Origin: Gemmatimonadota bacterium
GTDB lineage: Bacteria; Gemmatimonadota; Gemmatimonadetes; Gemmatimonadales; GWC2-71-9
Direction: 5' to 3'
NCBI GenBank assembly: GCA_016713435.1
Contig: JADJPD010000005.1
Coordinates: forward strand, 236,001-300,000
Length of the DNA stretch: 64,000 nt
How positions within the stretch are numbered: position 1 is the stretch's first letter; each line of letters starts with the position of its first letter. Shown one piece after another: positions 36,025 to 45,235 of the stretch. Below the pieces are notes generated by a model. The model searched no databases. It worked only from the letters and a program-made list of their open reading frames with translations, and was not told the DNA's origin. The translations under genes and the position numbers were made by a program.

Positions 36025-37148
36025 CGGAGCTTGAGGGTGGCCAGCGCCACCATGGCGCAGAAGATCCCGAGGATGTAGAAGCGCGTCACCACCGTGCTCT
36101 CGTGCCACTGCAGCTTCTCGAAGTGGTGATGCAGCGGCGCCATCCGGAACACCTTGTGGTTCTGGGCGTACTCGAGGCCGCGCGTCCGCTTGTAGTACTT
36201 GAAGACGCTGGTCTGCAGCATCACCGAGACCGCCTCCGCCACGAACACCCCGCCGATGATCAGCAGCAGGAACTCCGCCTTGAGCAGGATGGCCACCGTC
36301 CCGAACGCGCCGCCCAGCGCCAGGCTCCCCGTGTCCCCCATGAACACCTGCGCCGGGTGCGCGTTGAACCAGAGGAACCCGATGCACCCGCCGAGCAGCG
36401 CCGCGCAGAAGATGGTCAGCTCCCCCGCGCCGGGCAGGTAGAAGAGGTTGAGGTACGTCGTGGTGTCGATGCGCCCGAAGGCGTAGGCGAACAGCGCGAA
36501 CGTGGCCGCCGCGATGGCGGAGAGGCCGGCCGCGAGTCCGTCGAGCCCGTCGGTCAGGTTCACCGCGTTCGAGGCCCCGGCGATCACGATGGTCACGAAC
36601 CCGACGTACGCCCACCACTGGAAGTTGACCGTCACGAACTTGAAGAACGGCAGCGAGGTGGCCGTGGCCGGCATGGTCTCGACCGGCACCACCGGGAACT
36701 GCACCAGCAGGACGCCCAGCACCAGGCCGAAGCTCACCTGCCCCACCAGCTTCCACTTGGCCACGAGCCCCCGGCTCTTGCCCTGCACGATCTTGAGCCA
36801 GTCGTCGAGGAACCCGATCCCGCCCATCCAGAGCGTGGCCAGCAGCGCGAAGGGGACGAAGCGGGTGTCGAGCCGCGCCCACAGCAGCGTCGGGATCACG
36901 GTCGCGAGGAGGATGATCACCCCGCCCATGGTGGGCGTCCCCCGCTTGCCAAGGTGGGTGGCCGGGCCCTCGGCGCGGATCACCTGCTCGATCTTCTTCT
37001 GCCGCAGCCGCTGGATGATCCCCGGCCCGATCAGGAAGGCCATAAGGATGGCCGTGACCGTGGCCCCGGCCGCCCGGAAGCTGATGTAGTTGAACAGGTT
37101 GAAGATGAGGTAGTGCTCCGACAGCGGCGTGAGCAGGTGATAAAACAC
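36021..37148 (-). CDS. mraY: Phospho-MurNAc-pentapeptide transferase MraY
   Basis: A 375-residue integral membrane enzyme with about ten helices that transfers phospho-MurNAc-pentapeptide to undecaprenyl phosphate, forming lipid I. Key motifs are GTPTMGGVIILLATV, GFLDDWLKI (metal-binding Asp pair), ASNAVNLTDGLDGLA, FMGDTGSLALGG and the C-terminal MAPLHHHFEK. The start is GTG 37148 (GTGTTTTATCAC), six bases after the murF stop. The sequence is uninterrupted. Confidence 0.97.
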   Translation of the reverse strand: MFYHLLTPLSEHYLIFNLFNYISFRAAGATVTAILMAFLIGPGIIQRLRQKKIEQVIRAEGPATHLGKRGTPTMGGVIILLATVIPTLLWARLDTRFVPFALLATLWMGGIGFLDDWLKIVQGKSRGLVAKWKLVGQVSFGLVLGVLLVQFPVVPVETMPATATSLPFFKFVTVNFQWWAYVGFVTIVIAGASNAVNLTDGLDGLAAGLSAIAAATFALFAYAFGRIDTTTYLNLFYLPGAGELTIFCAALLGGCIGFLWFNAHPAQVFMGDTGSLALGGAFGTVAILLKAEFLLLIIGGVFVAEAVSVMLQTSVFKYYKRTRGLEYAQNHKVFRMAPLHHHFEKLQWHESTVVTRFYILGIFCAMVALATLKLR

Positions 37149-37154
37149 GGCGCC

Positions 37155-38521
37155 TCAGTGTGTCGGGTGATCCTGTCCGGTGAGGAACGGAATTATACGC
37201 TCGAGCGCCGCGCCGCGGGATGCCTTGAGGAACACCAGCTCGTCCCCGGTCAGGCGGGCCTGCAGCAGCGGACCCATGGTCGGCGCATCCACCGCCGTCA
37301 GCAGCTTGTCGCCGAGCCGGGAGCGGTACAGCTCGAGCGGCGGCACGAACTCGCCCACGGCGGCCAGCACGTCGGCGTCGAGCCCCACCAGCGCCGCCGC
37401 CACGGCGGCGTGGTGCCGCGCCGCCTCGGTGCCGAGCTCCCGCATGGTCCCCGCCACGAACACCAGCCGGCGGCTGCCCCGCATCTGCCGCGCCGTGGCG
37501 ATGGCCGCCAGGAACGAGGCGGGATTGGCGTTGTAGGCGTCGTGGACGATGGTCAGGCCGCCCGACTCGATCACCTCGCCCCGTCCCCCCGGGATCTTGA
37601 GGGTGCGCAGCGCCTCGGCCGCCGCGGCCGGGTCGAGGCCAGCTCCTGCCCGAGCGTCCACGCCAGCATGGCGTTGGCCGCCTGGTGCTGGCCTAGCAGC
37701 GGCAGCAGGAACCGCTGCCCGTCCACCGCCACGGTGGCGCGGCCGGTCGAGTCCACGTTCACCCCGAGCGGCACCCGGTCGGCCCGGGCGAGTCCCGCGG
37801 TGAGCACCCGCTGGGCCCGCTCCCGGGCCCCCTCGGCGAGCCCCGCCGGCTCCATGCCGACGATCGCCAGCGGCGCCCCGTCGAGCAGGTCCAGCTCCTC
37901 GGCCAGCACCCCATTCAGGTCGCCGAAGCCGTCGAGGTGCGAGACCGCCACGTTGGTGGTGACCGTGACCGTCGGCTCGATGACCGGGCGCATCCGCGCC
38001 AGCTCCCCGCGGACGCTCGCCCCCGCCTCGATCACGAGCGCCTCGGTGTCGGCCGGGGCGGCGAGGATGGTCTTGGGGACGCCCACGAGGTTGTTGTCGT
38101 TGGCGGGCGTGGCGTGCACGCGGAAGCGGGTGCGGAGCACCGCGGCGCACATCTCCTTGGTGCTGGTCTTGCCGTTGGCCCCGCCGATCGCCACCACGGG
38201 GCCGGCAATGGTGCGCCGCCGGGCCCGCGCCAGCCAGCCGTAGGCGGCGAGCGTGTCGGCCACGTGGTAGAGCATCAGGCCCGGCACCGGCGCGGTCCCG
38301 CTCCGCACCACCGCGGCCGCCGCGCCCCGCTCGGCGGCCGCGGCCAGGTGATCGTGCCCGTCGAACCGCTCGCCCTTGAGGGCCACGAACAGGGCCCCGG
38401 GCTGCAGCGTCCGGGTGTCCGTGGCCACCTCGCTGAACTCGGCGGGCCGGGTGCCCGCGGGCGGGATGGTGACGGCCTCGGGCTCGATGGCTTCGCGCAC
38501 CACCTCGTCGGTCCAGCGCAT
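37155..38521 (-). CDS. murF: UDP-MurNAc-tripeptide D-alanyl-D-alanine ligase MurF (one frameshift)
   Basis: Adds D-Ala-D-Ala to complete the pentapeptide. It starts MRWTDEVVREAIEPE and has the ATP loop VAIGGANGKTSTKEMCAAVL, TPANDNNLVGVP and VTTNVAVSHLDGFG. Near 37637-37640 the frame is lost after AWTLGQELA; the last domain (AAAEALRTLKIPGGRGEV, VHDAYNANPASFLAAI, and so on) continues in another frame to TGA at 37155. One missing C at that site repairs it. The ATG at 38521 has GGAAAGGA upstream. In the raw sequence no stop separates it from murE (see murE). Confidence 0.93.
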
Positions 38522-38541
38522 GCTCGTCCTTTCCGTGGGAC

Positions 38542-40007
38542 TCACTGCCGCCCGCCGAGCAGGGCGGACGACGATCTCGCGCTCGTCGAACGGCTGCTTC
38601 TCGGTCCCGATCACCTGGTAGGTCTCGTGCCCCTTGCCCGCCAGCAGCACCGTGTCCCCGGGCCGCGCCAGCTCGAGCGCGCGGCGGATGGCCATCCGGC
38701 GGTCGGCGAGCCGGTCGTGCGGTGCGCTCCCCATGCCCGCCTCGACGTCCGCGAGGATGGCCTCGGGGTCCTCGGTGCGCGGGTTGTCGGAGGTCACGAT
38801 GACGTGGTCCGCGAGCGTCGCCGCGAGCCGGCCCATGACCGGGCGCTTGCCGCGATCCCGGTCGCCGCCGCAGCCGAAGACCACGAACAACCGCCCGGGC
38901 GTGAGCGGCCGCAGCGCCTGCAGCGCGCGTTCGAGCGCATCGGGCGTGTGGGCATAGTCGCGCAGGACGATGGCCGGGGCCTCGGCGATCCGCTCCATCC
39001 GCCCCGGAACCTGCGGCGCGGCGGTCAGCCTGTCTGCGACGGTGGTCACGGGCAGCCCGAGCCCGAAGCCCGTGGCGGCCGCCGCGAGCGCATTGGCCAC
39101 GTTGAACTCGCCGAGCAGCGGGAGCCGCACCTCGGCCCGGCCGGCCGGGGTCACGAGCGTGAAGCGACTCCCCGCATGGTCCTGCACCAGCCCGTCGGGC
39201 CGCACATCGGCCGCGGCGTGGATGCCGCAGGTGATGCGCCGCCGGCCGCGGGGCAGTGCCGCCCAGGCCGGGTCGTCCACGTTCACCACCTGCACCCCGT
39301 CCGGCGCCAGCAGCCCGTCCAGCTTGAGCTTGGCGGCGAGGTACGCCTCCATGGTGCCGTGGTAGTCCAGGTGGTCGCGGGTCAGGTTGGTGAACACGCC
39401 GGCGGCGTAGGTGAGCCCGTCGAGCCGCCCCTGGTCCAGGCTGTGGGACGAGGTTTCCATGGCCACGTGCGTCACGCCGCGCGCCACGAGGGCGGCCAGC
39501 GTGGCCTGCAGGTCGATGGGCCCCGGGGTGGTGAGCGAGCCGGCCGTGCTCTTCACCGCCGCCCCGCTGCCGTCGAAGGCGCCCAGCGTGCCGATGCTCC
39601 CTGCGGTCCCGCCCGCGTTGAACAGATGCCGCACCAGCGCGGTCGTCGTGGTCTTTCCGTTGGTCCCGGTGATGCCGACGAGCGTGAGCCGCCGGCCGGG
39701 ATCGCCGTACCACGCCCGGCCCAGCGCAACGGCCGCCCGCCGGCCGTCCTGCACCACCAGCTCCGGGACGCCCGCCCCCATGGATTGCTCCACCGCCACC
39801 GCCACGGCGCCCTTCCGGACGGCGTCGGCCACGTAGCGGTGGCCGTCGGCCACGGCGCCGCGCACCGCCACGTACAGCATGCCCGGGGCTCACCTCGCGG
39901 CTGTCGGCCGTGACGCCGGCAAGGGACAGGTCGAGCTCGGGTGACGAGACCAGGAGGCCGTCGCGCCGGAGCGCTGCGGCGAGGTCGGACAGGCGGGGGG
40001 TGGTCAT
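38542..40007 (-). CDS. murE: UDP-MurNAc-L-Ala-D-Glu:meso-DAP ligase MurE (frameshifted; reads into murF as given)
   Basis: Adds the third residue of the stem peptide. The N-terminus (LAGVTADSREVSPG) is separated by an extra base in CCCCGGG at about 39882-39888 from MLYVAVRGAVADGHRYVADA. The ATP loop is VGITGTNGKTTTTALVRHLF, LTRDHLDYHGTMEAYLAAK follows, and SDNPRTEDPEAI contains the DNPR motif of meso-diaminopimelate-adding enzymes. After GKGHETYQVIG the sequence as given has no stop before murF. Removing one base near 38565-38575 gives a natural ending SALLGGRQ and TGA at 38544-38542, followed by a ribosome-binding site for murF. I take that as the real end. ATG 40007 overlaps the ftsI stop. 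Confidence 0.92.
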
Positions 40008-41857
40008 TCGGCCCAGAGGGTGACGGAGGCGCCGTAGCGGAGCGAGTCGCCGGCGGCGGGGGTGGTGCGGACCACCTTCCCCGAGCCGCGCAGCGCCACC
40101 CGGAACCCGCGCCGGTGGATCGTCGCCGCCGCCTGACGGATGGTGGCCTGCGCCGGGCCGGCGAGCCGGCTCCGGTCGATGGCGCTCCGCCGCGCGGCCA
40201 GCGCCTCCTCGATCATGCTGCGCGTCACCGGGGCCGCCGTCTTGCCGCCGTAGATCGACACATCCTTCGGGTCGTCGATCTTGACCATGATCACGAGCAT
40301 CGGGTCATCGGCGGGGAACATCGCGGCGAAGGACGCCGTGTAGCTGCCGGGCACATACCCGTTGCCGTCGAACCGGCGCGCCGTGCCCGTCTTGCCCGCC
40401 AGCGTGTAGTTCGTCATCTGCACGCCGGCCGCCGTGCCGCCCTCCTCCACCACCCCCTTGAGGTACGCCCGCAGGGTGGCCGCCACCTCCGGCGTCACCG
40501 CCCGGCGCACGGGCGCCGGCCGCTGCCGCCAGAGCGTGGTCCCGTCGGGGGCGCGCACCTCGCGGATGAGCGCGGGCATGAGCAGGATCCCGTCGTTGGC
40601 GATGGCCGAGTAGGCGGCGGCGAGCTGGATCGGCGTCACCTCGAACTCGTAGCCCATCGCGATGCTGGCCTGGCTGTACCGGGTCCAGTCGTTGGGGCGG
40701 CGGATCAGTCCGGGGGCTTCGGACGGGAACGGGACCCCGGTCATGCTGCCGAAGCCGAAGTCGCGGAAGGCGTCGTACATCTCGCCCAGGCCCAGCCGCT
40801 CGGAGAACTTCCCGAGCACGATGTTGCTCGAGACCTTGATCCCCTCGGCCAGCGTCAGGCTGCCCTCGGTCTTGTGGTCGTCGTGGATGGTGCGGGTGTC
40901 GCCCCGGCTGTTCACCGGCATCACCCACTCACCATGCTCGGCGAAGACCCGCTCGGTCGAGTCCACCCGCCCGAGGGACAGCAGCGCGGCGGCGGTGAAG
41001 ATCTTGGCGGTGGAGCCGGGCTGGAACGGGTCGGTGAAGAAGGTGGGCCGGTTCCCCACCCGGCGGGTGCCCCGTCCGCCCAGCAGGCGGCGCGACGCCG
41101 CCGCCAGGATCTCCCCGGTGTGCGGGTCCATGAGCACGATGTCGCCGCCCAGGGCGTCGTACTTGTCCATCGCCTCGTCGAGCGAGCGCTCGGCGATCTC
41201 CTGCAGCTCGGCGTCGAGCGTGAGGTACACGTCCCGGCCCGGCACCGGCTCCCGGCGGAGCCGCGAGGGGGACTCGTAGCGCCGGCCGCGGAAGTCCTTG
41301 AGCACCACCCGCTCGCCGGGCTCACCGCGCAGCACGGAGTCCAGCTGCAGCTCGATCCCGCTCACCCCGTGCCCGCCGCTGTCCGCCGAGTACGCGCCGA
41401 CGATGCCGCGCGCCAGCGCCTCGCCCGGGTAGTGCCGGCGGTAGGAGCCGTCGAGGTGCACGCCGCGGATGTCGCGCAGCGGCCGGACCTGCAGCCCGCT
41501 GAACGGCCCCGGATAGGCCACCCACCGCTTGCTCCGCACGTCACGCAGGACCCGGTCGGCCGGGAGGCCGAGCGCCCGGGCGATGGTGCGCGCATCCTGC
41601 CCCTGCTCCCGCAGCTCGTTCGGCGCGATGCCGACCGCGAAGTACTCCTGCGTCATCGCGAAGGGCACGCCGTTGCGGTCGAAGATGCCGCCGCGGCGGG
41701 CCTCGAGCACCTCCGTCACCTGCCGGACCTGCGCCGCCTCGGCCTTCCACCGCGCCCCCTCGACCACCTGCAGCTGCACCGCCCGCCCGATGACCAGCAG
41801 CGCCCCGAGGACGAGGGCGCCCTCGATGAAGCCGATCCGGACCGAGGCCTTGGCCAT
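40004..41857 (-). CDS. ftsI: Septal peptidoglycan transpeptidase FtsI (PBP3) with PASTA domain
   Basis: A 617-residue class B penicillin-binding protein that cross-links septal peptidoglycan. One N-terminal membrane helix (about residues 9-30), the PBP dimerisation domain starting ARRGGIFDRNGVPFA, then the transpeptidase domain with the active-site serine in GSTAK (S282-K285), the SSN motif (KVSSNIVLGK) and KTGT (LAGKTGTARRF). A single PASTA domain ends the protein (IHRRGFRVALRGSGKVV to SVTLWAE). PASTA in this position is usual outside Proteobacteria. The gene is intact. Confidence 0.96.
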   Translation of the reverse strand: MAKASVRIGFIEGALVLGALLVIGRAVQLQVVEGARWKAEAAQVRQVTEVLEARRGGIFDRNGVPFAMTQEYFAVGIAPNELREQGQDARTIARALGLPADRVLRDVRSKRWVAYPGPFSGLQVRPLRDIRGVHLDGSYRRHYPGEALARGIVGAYSADSGGHGVSGIELQLDSVLRGEPGERVVLKDFRGRRYESPSRLRREPVPGRDVYLTLDAELQEIAERSLDEAMDKYDALGGDIVLMDPHTGEILAAASRRLLGGRGTRRVGNRPTFFTDPFQPGSTAKIFTAAALLSLGRVDSTERVFAEHGEWVMPVNSRGDTRTIHDDHKTEGSLTLAEGIKVSSNIVLGKFSERLGLGEMYDAFRDFGFGSMTGVPFPSEAPGLIRRPNDWTRYSQASIAMGYEFEVTPIQLAAAYSAIANDGILLMPALIREVRAPDGTTLWRQRPAPVRRAVTPEVAATLRAYLKGVVEEGGTAAGVQMTNYTLAGKTGTARRFDGNGYVPGSYTASFAAMFPADDPMLVIMVKIDDPKDVSIYGGKTAAPVTRSMIEEALAARRSAIDRSRLAGPAQATIRQAAATIHRRGFRVALRGSGKVVRTTPAAGDSLRYGASVTLWAE

Positions 41858-41860
41858 GCG

Positions 41861-42175
41861 TCAGCGCTCCCCGGGCACCAGGCGGAGGTTCACGAACTCC
41901 GAGTCGGCGGGAAAGTGCAGCCCGAGCTCCTGCTCGGCCCGGTCCCCGAGCACCCGGCGGCTGGTGGCGATGCGGATGTTCTTCTGCAGGGCCGCCTGCT
42001 CCGCCTCCAGCGCGCTTCGCTCCTCCTGCAGGGCCCGCACGCGGCCGGCCGTCGGGAACGCGAACGCCTGCCGCCCCTGGATCATCCCGGTGATCAGCAG
42101 GAAGAACAGGAGCCACAGCATGACCCAGTGACGGCCCTTGAGCTTACGCTTGGCGGTAGATGCGGAGGGTGGCAC
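41861..42175 (-). CDS. ftsL: FtsL-like divisome protein
   Basis: A small bitopic protein of about 104 residues between rsmH and ftsI. A basic N-terminus (STAKRKLKGRHW) is followed by one membrane helix (VMLWLLFFLLITGMI, about residues 20-36) and a coiled coil (VRALQEERSALEAEQAALQKNI), the layout of FtsL, which with FtsB and FtsQ activates FtsWI. Sequence similarity in this family is low; position in the cluster carries the call. The start is uncertain: GTG 42175 overlaps rsmH by 32 bases; an internal ATG just before the membrane helix would remove the basic tail. Confidence 0.75.
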   Translation of the reverse strand: MPPSASTAKRKLKGRHWVMLWLLFFLLITGMIQGRQAFAFPTAGRVRALQEERSALEAEQAALQKNIRIATSRRVLGDRAEQELGLHFPADSEFVNLRLVPGER

Positions 42176-43055
42176 TCCGGGCCCTCGAATTGGTGGCGAT
42201 CTCTTCGGCGGTCGGGCGGATCGGCTTGCGAGGGTCCAGCGCCCCCAGCGGCCGCCCCCGGCAGGTGCAGATGGGCTGCTCCGGGGGACAGATGCAGGCA
42301 CGCACCCATTCCTGGAAGGCGTGCTTCACCAGCCGGTCCTCACCAGAATGATAACTGATGATCGCCAGCTTCCCACCCGGGGGAAGTGCCTCGCGAAAGG
42401 CCGGGAGCGCCGTGGCCAGCCCTGGCAGTTCCTCGTTCACGGCAATCCGGACCGCCTGAAAGAGGCGCGCAAAGTCCCCGGGACCGCTCCGGGGGCCCAG
42501 CACGGCGCGGATGGCGTTCACCAGGTCGTCACTGGTGGCGAAGGGACGGGTGGCGCGCCGACGGACCACCTCCCGCGCCAGCCGCCCCGCCCGCCGCTCA
42601 TCGCCGTAGTCGGCGAAGATCCGGCGCAGCTCGCCCTCCGGCTCCTCGTTGAGGAGGTCGGCGCCGGTCGGGCCGTCCTGGCTCATGCGCATGTCGAGCG
42701 GCGCGCCCGGCCGGAAGCTGAACCCGCGGGCCTCGTCGTCCAGCTGGTGGGACGACACGCCGAGGTCGAGCAGGATGAAGTCGGGCTGGAAGGCCCGCAC
42801 CTCGGCCACCTGGGCCGGGTCGGCGTAGGCGCCGGCGAGGTAACGGATGCGCTCGGTCCCGAGCCGGGCCCGCGCCGCGGCCAATGCCTCCGGGTCGCGA
42901 TCGATCCCCAGCACCTCCGCGCCCTGCCCCAGGAACAGGGCCGAGTGCCCGCCGCCGCCCAGGGTCCCGTCCACCACGCGCCGTGCCCCCCGGGCCGCCG
43001 CTGCGATCTCCTCGGCGAGGACGGGACGGTGGTACGCGGACGCGGACTCGGACAC
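42144..43055 (-). CDS. rsmH: 16S rRNA (cytosine(1402)-N4)-methyltransferase RsmH (MraW)
   Basis: A 303-residue SAM-dependent methyltransferase acting on C1402 in the 30S P-site. The N-terminus YHRPVLAEEI, SAM motif VVDGTLGGGGHSALFL (about residues 28-43), LLDLGVSSHQLDDEARGFSF and the C-terminal ISYHSGEDRLVKHAF and RKPIRPTAEEIATNSRARSA-type end are diagnostic. It is the first gene of the dcw operon; mraZ, which usually precedes it, is absent. GTG 43055 is chosen with GGGAGG a few bases upstream. A hairpin and tRNA-Asp lie just upstream. Confidence 0.96.
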   Translation of the reverse strand: MSESASAYHRPVLAEEIAAAARGARRVVDGTLGGGGHSALFLGQGAEVLGIDRDPEALAAARARLGTERIRYLAGAYADPAQVAEVRAFQPDFILLDLGVSSHQLDDEARGFSFRPGAPLDMRMSQDGPTGADLLNEEPEGELRRIFADYGDERRAGRLAREVVRRRATRPFATSDDLVNAIRAVLGPRSGPGDFARLFQAVRIAVNEELPGLATALPAFREALPPGGKLAIISYHSGEDRLVKHAFQEWVRACICPPEQPICTCRGRPLGALDPRKPIRPTAEEIATNSRARSATLRIYRQA

Positions 43056-43076
43056 CGGCGCCTCCCGGGAAGCAGA

Positions 43077-43106
43077 ACACCCCGCCCGCAGGTGCGGACG
43101 GGGTGT
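43077..43106 (-). terminator. Hairpin between tRNA-Asp and rsmH
   Basis: ACACCCCG (43077-43084) pairs with CGGGGTGT (43099-43106), extended by an inner CCGC/GCGG stem with a four-base loop. On the minus strand it is followed by TTCTGCTTCC, a weak T-rich run. It could end the tRNA-Asp transcript or act as an attenuator before the dcw operon. Confidence 0.5.
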
Positions 43107-43115
43107 GGTGAGCAA

Positions 43116-43190
43116 CGGGGCTGACGGGGCTCGAACCCGCGACCTCCGCAGTGACAGTGCGGCACTCTAACCAAGCTGAGCTACAGCCCC
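43116..43190 (-). tRNA. tRNA-Asp (GTC)
   Basis: A 75-base cloverleaf including the discriminator base. The acceptor stem GGGGCTG pairs with CAGCCCC. The anticodon stem CCGCA/TGCGG closes a CTGTCAC loop with anticodon GTC. The T-loop is TTCGAGC. The discriminator is G, the usual identity element for tRNA-Asp. CCA is not encoded. A -10-like TATATT lies about 18 bases upstream. Confidence 0.96.
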
Positions 43191-43207
43191 TGGACTAGAG
43201 AGCGCCG

Positions 43208-43213
43208 AATATA
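43208..43213 (-). promoter_or_regulatory. -10 element upstream of tRNA-Asp
   Basis: Minus-strand TATATT at 43213-43208, 17 bases before the tRNA 5' end. A -35 hexamer is not clear. It is the only AT-rich hexamer in this GC-rich spacer. Confidence 0.4.
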
Positions 43214-43254
43214 GGCAGGCCTCCCATGGAACGGTAGGGGCCGGGCCTGTAAGC

Positions 43255-43291
43255 GACGCGGGGCGGGAGCGCATGGCCCCCGCCCCGCGTC
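43255..43291 (-). terminator. Terminator hairpin after the secreted TPR gene
   Basis: GACGCGGGGCGGG (43255-43267) pairs perfectly with CCCGCCCCGCGTC (43279-43291): 13 pairs, 11-base loop, starting 20 bases after the stop of the TPR gene. No T-tract, as is common for the other hairpins in this window. Confidence 0.6.
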
Positions 43292-43311
43292 CGGCCCACG
43301 ACGGGCTCGGC

Positions 43312-45045
43312 TTACTTGCAGTAGACGCGGATCATGGACGCGGTCCGCGGCTTGAGCCCGCTCACGTAGCGGGTGAGCTGTTCCCAGGTGCCCTTCTGGC
43401 TGGCGCCCGGCCCATCCACGTAGGCCTGCGAGCCGGCCAGCGACTGCTCGGCCTCCGTGGTGAAGGTCTCCACCGCCCGGGCCGCGTCGCAGGACTTGCT
43501 CTTCTCCGCCTCCTGGTCCTTGGCCACGATGAGGTTCACCAGCGCCAGCGCGCTGTAGTAGTTGGCGATCGGCGCCAGGCGACCGGTGGGATTGGCCAGC
43601 GCCTTGATGGCGCGCAGCGTGTCCACCGCCACCTGCCAGTTCTGGGACTGGATGAGCGGCACCGCGCCCTGCAGCATGAAGCTGGCGGCGCCCTCCTTGG
43701 CCTGCGCGTCGCCGTACTTCGCCGCGAAGGCGATGAACGGGTCGGCGCGCACGTAGTCCTTGGCGTCCTGGCGGTTCTTGGCCTCCTGGAGCGCGAAGCC
43801 GACCGCCGACGCCGAGTCCACCGTGAGCAGCGCCCCCAGCGTGTTGAGCAGGCTGTCACTGGCGCCGAGGCGCGAGTAGCCGCCGGCCACCAGCTTGAGC
43901 AGGGTGGCGTTGCCCGGGAACTTCTTCAGCGCCCGTGAGCCGTAGCTCAGGTAGCGCGCGGTGTCGGGCCGGATATCGGCCGTGGCCAGGTACTTGAGGA
44001 AGAAGGTGGTGTCGGCCCGGGCCGAGTCGAGCGCGATGATCTGCTCGAGGTCGTCGAGGGCGCCGGCGTAGTTCTCGCGGAAGATGCGCGCGTTGGCCCG
44101 GAGCTCGATCAGGTCAATGTTGCCCGGGTCGAGCCGCAGGCCTTCATCCGCCACCTGCTCGGCGGCCTCCGGCTTGCCGGCCTGGAGGAACTTCTTGAAG
44201 ACCAGCTCGCGCAGCGGCTGGTTGGTGGGCGCGATCCGGAGCATCTGGCTCAGCGCGTTGATCATCTTCGCCGTGTCGGCGCTGGCCTCGTAGCCGGCCG
44301 CCAGCTGGGTCCAGGCGGCGAGGCTCAGCGGGTCGCCCTCGACGGCCACGGCGAAGTAGCGCATGGCCTCCGCGCTGTCTGCGGCGCGGCCGCGCGCCAG
44401 CGCGAGGGTGCCCATGCAGTAATTGGCCAGGCCGTTCTTGGGCATGGCATTGAGCGCCTTCTTGGCGGCCTGGGTCGCCTTGTCGGGGGCGTTCTTGGCC
44501 TGGTCGATGCAGGCCTTGGCGTCGGCCCACGACTTGAAGGCCGGCGCAAAGCCCTCGGCGATCTTGTCGCCCACCGCGGCGATATTCTGCCCCGCCCCCT
44601 GCGCGGCGCTCACCACCGTCCCGGCCTCATCCGTCATCCCCGCCAGGCGGGAGGTGACGCTGAAGCGGCCGTTCGCATCCTTCGTCAGCGTGGAGTAGAT
44701 GATGGCACGGGCGCCGAGCGAGCGGCCCAGGTCGCGGAGCGGGATGAAGCCCAGGATGGCGTCGGCCGGGTAGCCGAACTCCACCAGCGCGCGATTCATG
44801 TCCTCACGCTCGAGCAGCCGGAACTGCCCGTTGGCGGCCTTCTCAACCTTGTTCCGGATGGCCTCACCGAGCGCCACCGAGGAGGCCGAATCCGCCGCCG
44901 TGAAGGTGTGCGGGTTCCCGACCAGCAGGCGTGGCGAGTTGGCCACCTGAGTCCCGGGGGCCTGGCGCCGGGTCGGAATCTGGGCGGCGAGCACCGTAGT
45001 GCCGCCGACGAACAGGCCGAGGGTGAGCAGACGAGCCAGGCGCAT
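43312..45045 (-). CDS. Secreted TPR protein with CsgG/TolB-like N-terminal region
   Basis: A 577-residue exported protein. The signal peptide is LLTLGLFVGGTTVLAAQ (about residues 6-22). Residues ~35-150 look like the alpha/beta domain found in CsgG, LpoB or TolB N-termini (IRNKVEKAANGQFRLLEREDM and LGARAIIYSTLTKD). From ~165 on it consists of helical TPR-like repeats (AAKKALNAMPKNGLANYCMG, ADEGLRLDPGNIDLIELRANA). Cysteines are few. Role unknown; a periplasmic scaffold or envelope assembly factor is plausible. ATG 45045 was preferred because GGAG stands upstream and the signal peptide follows directly. Confidence 0.75.
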   Translation of the reverse strand: MRLARLLTLGLFVGGTTVLAAQIPTRRQAPGTQVANSPRLLVGNPHTFTAADSASSVALGEAIRNKVEKAANGQFRLLEREDMNRALVEFGYPADAILGFIPLRDLGRSLGARAIIYSTLTKDANGRFSVTSRLAGMTDEAGTVVSAAQGAGQNIAAVGDKIAEGFAPAFKSWADAKACIDQAKNAPDKATQAAKKALNAMPKNGLANYCMGTLALARGRAADSAEAMRYFAVAVEGDPLSLAAWTQLAAGYEASADTAKMINALSQMLRIAPTNQPLRELVFKKFLQAGKPEAAEQVADEGLRLDPGNIDLIELRANARIFRENYAGALDDLEQIIALDSARADTTFFLKYLATADIRPDTARYLSYGSRALKKFPGNATLLKLVAGGYSRLGASDSLLNTLGALLTVDSASAVGFALQEAKNRQDAKDYVRADPFIAFAAKYGDAQAKEGAASFMLQGAVPLIQSQNWQVAVDTLRAIKALANPTGRLAPIANYYSALALVNLIVAKDQEAEKSKSCDAARAVETFTTEAEQSLAGSQAYVDGPGASQKGTWEQLTRYVSGLKPRTASMIRVYCK

Positions 45046-45112
45046 CAATTCATCTCCACATTTGGGGGTACCGGGGCAGCGATGCAAGCGCCGTACCGGA
45101 CGCCAACGACGA

Positions 45113-45187
45113 TGGGCGAAGAGGGATTCGAACCCCCGACATCCTGCGTGTAAGGCAGGCGCTCTGAACCAGCTGAGCTATTCGCCC
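45113..45187 (-). tRNA. tRNA-Val (TAC)
   Basis: A 75-base cloverleaf with discriminator A. The acceptor stem GGGCGAA pairs with TTCGCCC. The anticodon stem CCTGC/GCAGG closes CTTACAC with anticodon TAC. The T-loop is TTCGAAT. CCA is not encoded. No promoter is evident in the GC-rich 48 bases upstream, so it may be read through from the small membrane-protein gene at 45236. Confidence 0.96.
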
Positions 45188-45235
45188 GCTCACGGCCCGG
45201 CCGCGGCTGCTGCCGGGCGATTTCCGGCCCCCCGG

